A stretch of DNA of 64,000 nucleotides from contig DASYAE010000048.1 of the NCBI GenBank assembly GCA_036501535.1, forward strand, positions 1 through 64,000, read 5' to 3'. The first letter of the stretch is position 1. Each line of letters opens with the position of its first letter. Shown here one piece after another: positions 58,307 through 64,000 of this stretch. The notes under the pieces were generated by a model. The model did no database searches. It worked only from the letters and a program-made list of their open reading frames with translations, and was not told the DNA's origin. The translations under genes were made by a program, and so were the position numbers. Source of the stretch: DASYAE01 sp036501535. Lineage in GTDB: Bacteria; Actinomycetota; Actinomycetes; Streptomycetales; Catenulisporaceae.

Positions 58307-60499
58307 TCAGCCGGCCAGTTCCGGCGGCAGCGGGCGCGAGTGCAGCACCGTCAGGCGGCTGACCGCGCGCGTCAGCACGACGTAGAGGCGGCGCAGACCG
58401 AGGACGTGGTCGTATTCGGCCTCGGCGATCTCCGTCGGCTCGACCACGATGACCTGGTCGTACTCCAGGCCCTTGGCGAGGCCGGCCGGGACGAGCGCGA
58501 TGCGGGCCGGGGTCGGCGCGGCGGCGGGCTCGAGTCCGGGTTCTGCTCCCGGTTCGGCCGCCGGCTCCGGCTCGGATTCGGCCTCGGAGCCGAGGACAGT
58601 GAACGGGATCGAGGCAGCGGCCAGGCTCGCCGCAAGGCGCGGCACCGCGCCGTCCGCGGCGATGACGCCGATCGAGCCCTCGTATTCGAGGGCTTCGGCG
58701 GCGAGCAGGCCGAGCCAGCCCTCGACGTCGGACTCGCCGACCAAACCGAGCGATCCGGCCGCCTGGCGGACCGAGGTGGGCGGCGCGAGGTCCGGCGCGG
58801 CGATCGGCAGCAGCCGCGCGGCGTATTCGATGACCTGCTCGGGGACGCGGAACCCCTGGGTCAGCTCCTCCATGCGCGCGCCGGGCTTGCCCAGGTGCCG
58901 CAGCGTCGCGTCCCAGGACCCTGCGGCCCAGGCGGTGGTCGCCTGCGCGAGGTCGCCGAGGACGGTGGCCGAGCCGGTGGCGCAGCGGCGGCCGACCGCA
59001 CGGCACTGCATCGGCGAGAGGTCCTGCGCCTCGTCGAGCACCACGTGGGCGAGCGAGGCGGTCCGCTCGAGCTGGTCGGCGAGCTCGTCGAGCAGGACGG
59101 CGTCGGCCGGGGTCCAGCGGGCCGCTGCGGGACTGCGGGGCGCGCGCGGCGCGGCTGCCCAGCAGACCAGTTCCTGCTCCTCGTCGGTGAGCACGCCCTC
59201 GGCCGCACCGGCCAGCCGCTCGCGCGATGAGAGCAGCGCGAACAGCATCTTGATCGGGTCGACCGCCGGCCAGAGCTGGTCGACCAACGCCTTGACCGGA
59301 CGCGAGCGGGCCACGGTCTCCTGCACCCGGTCGTCCGGGGACTCGCCGGCCGCCTCCATCCGAGTGAGGACGGCGTGGGCCAGCCGCTGCGCGAGCATCG
59401 CCCGTCCGGAGGCATAGCGGATCTCGCGCTGCCGGATCGTGTCGATCTGCTCCAGGATCTCGTAGGCCGGCACCCGCCAGCGCCGCACGCCGCGCGGGAC
59501 GGTGAGCGCCTCGGTCGGCTCGCTGACGTGTGCCCAGAGCGCGCGGTGCAGGACCTCGGCCATGCGCGCGTCGCCCTTGATGCGCGCGGTCGGCGCGGAG
59601 TCGAGGCCGCGGACCGCGAACCGGCCGGCGAACGGCTTGGCCACGAGCTCTTCGACGGTCGCCTGGGCCACGTCGAGCTCGCCGAGGGCGGGCAGCACCT
59701 GCTCGATGTACTTGAGGAACTCGCGGTTCGGGCCGACGACCAGCGTGCCGCCGCGTTTGAGCCGGTCGCGGTGCGTGTAGAGCAGGAAGGCGACGCGGTG
59801 CAGGCCGACCGCCGTCTTCCCGGTGCCCGGCGCTCCCTGGACGCACACCGACTCGGACAGGTCGGCGCGGACGATCTCGTCCTGGTCCGGCTGGATCGTG
59901 GCGACGATGTCGCGCATGGGGCCCACGCGGGGCCGCTCGATCTCCGCGGCCAGGATGCGGCTGCCGGAGCCCGCCGCGGCAGCCGCCTGACTCGCCGCAG
60001 CCGCCGCATCGGGGCTCAGCGGCTCGTCCTCGAAGGCGGTCAGCCGCCCGCCGGAGAAGCCGAACCGGCGGCGCAGCGCGAGCCCGTACGGCTCCTTCGC
60101 GCCGGCCCGGTAGAAGGCGACGGACACCGGGGCGCGCCAGTCCACCACGAGCGGGTCGCCGGCCGCGTCATGCACATGCCGCCGTCCGACGTAATAGCGC
60201 TCACCGCGGTATTCGCGGTACTCACTCGACTGGCTGGTGCTCTGGTCCGGCTCGTCCGCGTAGTCCAGACGGCCGAAGAACAGCGGGATGTCGGGGTTGT
60301 CGACCAGCGCGGCGGCCCTCATCCAGATGGCGTGCTGGAGGACTTCGGTGGAGACGGCGTTGCCGCCCTGCGCCTTCAGCGCGAGGGTCTCCTCGCGCAT
60401 CACCCGCAGCGCAGCGCGGGACTCGGCTAAGTGCTCCTGTTCGGCCTTGATCGTCGGATCGTCGGCCGATGCAGCGGAAGAGGTTGCGGAGGACGGCAT
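58307..60499 (-). CDS. helD: HelD-type RNA polymerase-associated helicase
   Basis: A 730-residue UvrD/SF1-like ATPase that removes RNA polymerase from DNA or recycles it. The N-terminal coiled coil (about 15-60: EQEHLAESRAALRVMREETLALK) would enter the polymerase secondary channel. RYYVGRRHVHD and VVDWRAPVSVAFYR are HelD-typical. Walker A is CVQGAPGTGKTAVGLHRVA, Walker B VVLDEAQDLSPMQ. An Ala/Glu/Pro repeat interrupts the C-terminal 2A domain. ATG 60499 with GGAG 7 nt upstream is a better start than 60643. Actinobacterial HelD paralogs include HelR, which gives rifamycin resistance. Confidence 0.88.
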   Translation of the reverse strand: MPSSATSSAASADDPTIKAEQEHLAESRAALRVMREETLALKAQGGNAVSTEVLQHAIWMRAAALVDNPDIPLFFGRLDYADEPDQSTSQSSEYREYRGERYYVGRRHVHDAAGDPLVVDWRAPVSVAFYRAGAKEPYGLALRRRFGFSGGRLTAFEDEPLSPDAAAAASQAAAAAGSGSRILAAEIERPRVGPMRDIVATIQPDQDEIVRADLSESVCVQGAPGTGKTAVGLHRVAFLLYTHRDRLKRGGTLVVGPNREFLKYIEQVLPALGELDVAQATVEELVAKPFAGRFAVRGLDSAPTARIKGDARMAEVLHRALWAHVSEPTEALTVPRGVRRWRVPAYEILEQIDTIRQREIRYASGRAMLAQRLAHAVLTRMEAAGESPDDRVQETVARSRPVKALVDQLWPAVDPIKMLFALLSSRERLAGAAEGVLTDEEQELVCWAAAPRAPRSPAAARWTPADAVLLDELADQLERTASLAHVVLDEAQDLSPMQCRAVGRRCATGSATVLGDLAQATTAWAAGSWDATLRHLGKPGARMEELTQGFRVPEQVIEYAARLLPIAAPDLAPPTSVRQAAGSLGLVGESDVEGWLGLLAAEALEYEGSIGVIAADGAVPRLAASLAAASIPFTVLGSEAESEPEPAAEPGAEPGLEPAAAPTPARIALVPAGLAKGLEYDQVIVVEPTEIAEAEYDHVLGLRRLYVVLTRAVSRLTVLHSRPLPPELAG

Positions 60500-61066
60500 G
60501 ACTGGGCTCCATTCGGTCGGCATGAGCGCAGCGGCGAGCCTCCCCGGTCCGCCGGATCCGGGGCTGGTCGTCGCCACGCAGAAGTCGGCAATGCGCAGTA
60601 GGTGGCACTGCCGTGCTGATAGGGAGCGCAGAGGTCTCGCCACGGCCGACTCGAGACAACGGAGTCCGCCGCGCCGTACATGTGCCTGGTTTACCTCAAA
60701 GGGCCCGGTAGTTTAACACGGCCCCGACCGGGCAGGCCCGGCATTTTCCGGCTGCGGTCCTTGACATCGCGCCCGGCCCCCGGCAGTGTGCTCGCCGCAC
60801 CCGGTACACGGCCTGCGTCCGGGCGGCGATTCGACAGGCGGGCCGGACCAGCGCTTCCGTCCGACGACGGGCGGCGCGGGAACGGCGGTGTCGCTCGCTG
60901 GACGCGGGAGTGGCGGGATCGACGGCCCAGGCGCGACGGACGCAACGGGGCAGTGCGGCGATCCGGCCTCCGCGTACCGCCGACCACCGCGCCGCGTTTT
61001 GCTGCCGTATTTTGGCTGTCTTCTGCGGCAGGCGCGGCCAACCGCCTGTCCTTGAATGAGGTCACG
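60500..61066. other. Divergent spacer helD / glucodextranase
   Basis: About 570 bases without a gene. TTGACA at 60761-60766 with CAGTGT at 60784-60789 (17-nt spacer) is a plausible sigma-70-type promoter toward the GH15 gene. It would leave a leader of about 270 nt. Open frames here are low-complexity and not called. The helD side should be checked for a rifamycin-associated element. Confidence 0.4.
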
Positions 61067-64000
61067 ATGAAACGACCCTCGGGGCGCCGCCCGGCCCTGC
61101 TCGCCGCGGCCGGCGCCCTCGCCCTTCTCACCGGTGCGGTCGGGCCTGCACAGGCCGCCGCCGGCTCGACCGGGACGCCGGCGGGCGGCGGTCCCGGCGG
61201 GCCCTCCTACTACGACGAGGCGCGCAAGGACTGCCTCGGCACGGCTCAGGACTCGAAGTCCAAGGTCTGGTACACGGTCGCCGACGGCGTGCTGTCCGAC
61301 GTGTACGAGCCGACCATCGACAGCACGGATGTCCAGACCCTGCAATACGTGGTGACGGACGGCTCGACGTTCAGCGACCTGCAGACGCGCGACATGACCT
61401 ACACCGTGCGGGCCGACCCGACCGGCATGGCGTGCACGGTCACCTCGACCGACGCAAAGCACGGATTCCAGCTGGTGACCACCTACGTCACCGACCCGCA
61501 GCGCGACACGGTCCTGATGAGCACCCGGATCTCGGCCACCAAGGGCAGCAGGACCGATGTCGGCAGGCTGAAGGTCTACGCGCGGCTCGACGCCCATGTG
61601 AACGGCGACGGCGGCGGAGGCTCGCAGAACGCCGGGGGCAACACCGGCGTCGTCGACCCGAAGACCGGCGTCCCCGTGGTGTACAGCACGAATACGACCA
61701 CTGAGGCGGCCAATCGGACCTACGCGGTGCCGACCTACATGGCGCTGACGGCCACCTCGGCCGGCGCCGCCTCGGTCGGCTATGAGGGCACTGCGAGTGA
61801 CGGGCTGACCCAGCTCGACGCGTCCCACGCGCTGTCGCAGACCACGTCGGCGGCCGACGGCCACATCGTGGCGACCGAGAACGTCACGCCGCGCGGGGGC
61901 TTCGGCAGCGCGGCCGGCAGTGCAGGCGGCAGCGCACCCGGCAGCGCAGTCGGCTCATTCACCCTCGCGCTCGGCTTCGGCCGCACCCAGGCGCAGGCCG
62001 AGAGCACGGCCACGACCTCGCTGCGCACGCCGTTCCCCGCGGTCGCGGCGGCATACCTGGCGACCTGGGCCGCGTACGACCGGTCGCTCAACCGGCCGCC
62101 GAAGTCGGTGCCCGGCATCGCGGAGCAGACCGCTGAGAAGACCTATTACCTCGACGCGAACGTGCTGAAGGCCAGCGAGGACAAGACCTTCGGCGGCGCG
62201 GTCGTCGCGTCGCTCGCCTCGCCGTGGGGCCAGGCGGTCAACGCCGGCGTCGACGCGAACGGCCAGCCGGTCTACTTCGGCTCGTACCGGGAGGTGTTCG
62301 CCCGCGACGCCTACGAGGCCTTCACCGGGTTCCTGGCCGACGGCGACCTGGCCACCGCCCGCGCGCAGACCGAGTTCCTGCTCGAGGACCAGCAGCTGGC
62401 GACCGGCGAGACCCCGCGCAACTCGCTGATCAACGGCAAGCCGGCCCCCGACACCGGCGGCGACCAGCTGGACGAGACCGCGTACCCGATCCTGATGACG
62501 TACCTCTCCGGGCTCGGCGGCGACAGCTCCCTGTGGACGCAACACATCAAGCCGGCCGCGGACTTCCTGGTCTCGCACGGCCCGTCCTACGGGGTGGAGC
62601 GCTGGGAGGAGCAGTCCGGATATTCGCCCTCGACGATCGCGGCCGAGATCGCCGGCCTGACCGCCGCCGCGGCCATCGCGACGCAGCACGGCGACAAGGC
62701 GGACGCGGCGGTCTACCAGGCCACCGCGGACGATTTCCAGCGCAACGTGCAGAACTGGACGGTCACGACGAGCGGCCCGGACAGCTCCTCGCCGTACTTC
62801 CTGCGGCTGTCCAAGACCGGTGACCCGAACGCCACGACCAGCTACAGCCTGGGCAACGGCGGGCCGACGGTGAATCAGAACTCGGTGATCGACGGCGGCT
62901 TCCAGGAGCTGGTGCGACTCGGTGAGCTCTCCCCCACCAGCTCGGTGTTCCAGAACTCGCTCTCGGTGCTGGACAACACGATCTCGGTCACCACGCCGAC
63001 CGGGACAGGGTTCTACCGGTACGGCACGCAGGCGAGCGCGGGCAGCGCGGACGGCTACGGCGACTGCTCGACGGTCAACACTCAGACCTCGTGCACCGTC
63101 GACGGTGAGCCGTGGCCGACCACGGACACCGGCACCGGGCACCTCTGGCCGGTGCTGTCCGGCGAGCGCGGCGAGTCGGCGATCGCCGAGGACGACCCGA
63201 GTGAGGCCTCGTCCATGCTCTCCTTCATGATCGGCTCGGCCTCGGGCGTCGGCCTGGTGCCGGAGCAGGTATGGGAGGACCCGAACCTGGCGGCATCGCC
63301 CTATGGCTCGGACCCGACCAGCGCGTCGATCGGCTTCACCGACGGCCAGGCGGCCGGCTCCGCATCACCGCTGACCTGGGCGCAGGCTCAGGAGCTGCGG
63401 CTGATCGTGGACTTGGGCACCGGCAAAGACGTTGACACACCGGCGATCACCACGGCCCGCTACGTGACCAACGGCGCGCCCGTGGCGACAACGGTGACGA
63501 TCGCCGCACCGGCATCCGGCGCGACGATCGAGGGCTCGACGACCACGGTGTCCGGCACCGCGGCGCCGGGCGCGACGGTCGACATCGCGACTCAGGACAC
63601 GGACACCGGCGGCGCAGCGACCACGGTGGCCACGACCGCCGACACGACCGGCGCGTACTCCGCCTCGGTCGCGATCGGCTTCGGCACCAACGTGATCACG
63701 GTTGCAGCAACCACGAAGGCCGGCGCCACCGGATACGCGCAGACGGCAGTCGTCGGCGACGTGAGCGGCGGCACGACGGTGCTCGACGCGACCGACCCGG
63801 TCGGCGACGACGACGGCCCGGGTACGTATCAGTACCCGACCTCATCGTCGTACACGGCCGGGTCGTGGGACCTGACCGGCTTCCAGGTGATCACCGCAGG
63901 CTCCACGGTCTACCTGCGCACCAAGGTCAGGGACCTCACCCCGACCTTCGGCGCGGTCGACGGCGCACAACTGCTCGACATCTACGTGCACGACCCCTCC
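61067..64000 (+). CDS. Secreted GH15 glucodextranase/glucoamylase (cut by window end)
   Basis: At least 978 residues, open to the last base. A Sec signal peptide (MKRPSGRRPALLAAAGALAL, cleavage near AQA-A30). The N-terminal beta domain (about 48-330) begins YYDEARKDCLGTAQDSKSKVWYTVADGVLSDVYEPT, as in glucodextranase. The (alpha/alpha)6 GH15 domain follows; the catalytic acid is the Glu in ERWEEQSGYSPST (E514 or E515) and the base is E700 in GHLWPVLSGERGE. Next is a bacterial Ig-like domain (about 815-890), then the start of the C-terminal glucodextranase domain (LDATDPVGDDDGPGTYQYPTSS). It hydrolyses alpha-glucans outside the cell. ATG 61067 with GAGGT upstream. Confidence 0.93.
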   Translation, partial: MKRPSGRRPALLAAAGALALLTGAVGPAQAAAGSTGTPAGGGPGGPSYYDEARKDCLGTAQDSKSKVWYTVADGVLSDVYEPTIDSTDVQTLQYVVTDGSTFSDLQTRDMTYTVRADPTGMACTVTSTDAKHGFQLVTTYVTDPQRDTVLMSTRISATKGSRTDVGRLKVYARLDAHVNGDGGGGSQNAGGNTGVVDPKTGVPVVYSTNTTTEAANRTYAVPTYMALTATSAGAASVGYEGTASDGLTQLDASHALSQTTSAADGHIVATENVTPRGGFGSAAGSAGGSAPGSAVGSFTLALGFGRTQAQAESTATTSLRTPFPAVAAAYLATWAAYDRSLNRPPKSVPGIAEQTAEKTYYLDANVLKASEDKTFGGAVVASLASPWGQAVNAGVDANGQPVYFGSYREVFARDAYEAFTGFLADGDLATARAQTEFLLEDQQLATGETPRNSLINGKPAPDTGGDQLDETAYPILMTYLSGLGGDSSLWTQHIKPAADFLVSHGPSYGVERWEEQSGYSPSTIAAEIAGLTAAAAIATQHGDKADAAVYQATADDFQRNVQNWTVTTSGPDSSSPYFLRLSKTGDPNATTSYSLGNGGPTVNQNSVIDGGFQELVRLGELSPTSSVFQNSLSVLDNTISVTTPTGTGFYRYGTQASAGSADGYGDCSTVNTQTSCTVDGEPWPTTDTGTGHLWPVLSGERGESAIAEDDPSEASSMLSFMIGSASGVGLVPEQVWEDPNLAASPYGSDPTSASIGFTDGQAAGSASPLTWAQAQELRLIVDLGTGKDVDTPAITTARYVTNGAPVATTVTIAAPASGATIEGSTTTVSGTAAPGATVDIATQDTDTGGAATTVATTADTTGAYSASVAIGFGTNVITVAATTKAGATGYAQTAVVGDVSGGTTVLDATDPVGDDDGPGTYQYPTSSSYTAGSWDLTGFQVITAGSTVYLRTKVRDLTPTFGAVDGAQLLDIYVHDPS

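Noticed and set aside
1..64000. CRISPR arrays, rRNA, tRNA clusters, prophage modules
   Set aside because: Scanned for regularly spaced repeats, tRNA arms and phage gene blocks; none was found.

Overview
The window is a very GC-rich actinobacterial chromosome segment. Codon third positions are almost all G or C, starts are often GTG, and there is a WhiB protein, F420 biosynthesis, futalosine menaquinone genes, an NsdA-type regulator and an IdeR/DtxR repressor. Gene content and order look like the core chromosome of a mycelial actinomycete (Streptomyces-like; a Catenulispora/Actinospica-type relative is a guess I cannot test here). No rRNA, tRNA, CRISPR array or intact insertion sequence was seen.

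Layout. 1-8 kb: whiB, a cysteine-codon-rich small ORF before an unknown gene, an MFS exporter divergent from a decayed tyrosine recombinase with three identical operator-like sites between them, a P-loop kinase, and the overlapping fbiA-fbiB pair for coenzyme F420. 8-20 kb: a DNA glycosylase, a sugar-nucleotide pyrophosphorylase, a DUF2079 membrane protein, a TIGR03089 protein, an LCP ligase, a lipoprotein, a family 2 glycosyltransferase, a thioesterase, a MobA-like nucleotidyltransferase and an MFS transporter. Several of these are envelope and polysaccharide genes. 20-25.5 kb: the most accessory-looking stretch. It has a glycosyltransferase divergent from two overlapping full-length ABC exporter genes, a truncated AbiEi-type antitoxin running antisense into the second, short tandem repeats at that junction, a 32-bp perfect palindrome and a 22-bp-stem hairpin. 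25.5-31.2 kb: acyl-CoA dehydrogenase, UDP-glucose dehydrogenase, purE/purK and GtrA. 31.4-36.4 kb: a two-component system, a CspA gene with a long structured leader, fdhD and an anchored Q/Y/P-rich protein. 36.6-43.6 kb: nsdA-like regulator divergent from a prim-pol-type protein, ideR, pdxH, citrate synthase, serC and a tiny membrane peptide. 43.7-54.8 kb: ThpR, two MFS transporters, a secreted lipase, a PucR regulator, DUF2530, a mini zinc ribbon, DUF3027, mqnB-mqnD, and a cold-shock protein with a C-terminal extension. 55-64 kb: a sucrase/ferredoxin-like protein behind a good iron box, a membrane protein, CutC, a HelD-type helicase, and a secreted GH15 glucodextranase/glucoamylase cut by the window end.

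Working together. FbiA and FbiB act in successive F420 steps. PurE and PurK act in successive purine steps. MqnB and MqnD are two steps of futalosine menaquinone synthesis. IdeR has every DtxR metal-ligand residue at the same numbering, and an iron box lies about 30 nt before the sucrase/ferredoxin gene, so that gene is a probable IdeR target inside the window. UDP-glucose dehydrogenase, the NDP-sugar pyrophosphorylase, GT2s, LCP and GtrA probably serve envelope glycopolymers. No clearly new multi-gene system was proven. The best leads are the poly-cysteine small ORF, the recombinase/MFS shared operator, the AbiEi remnant with its palindrome beside the ABC pair, and an orphan terminator that may end a small RNA.
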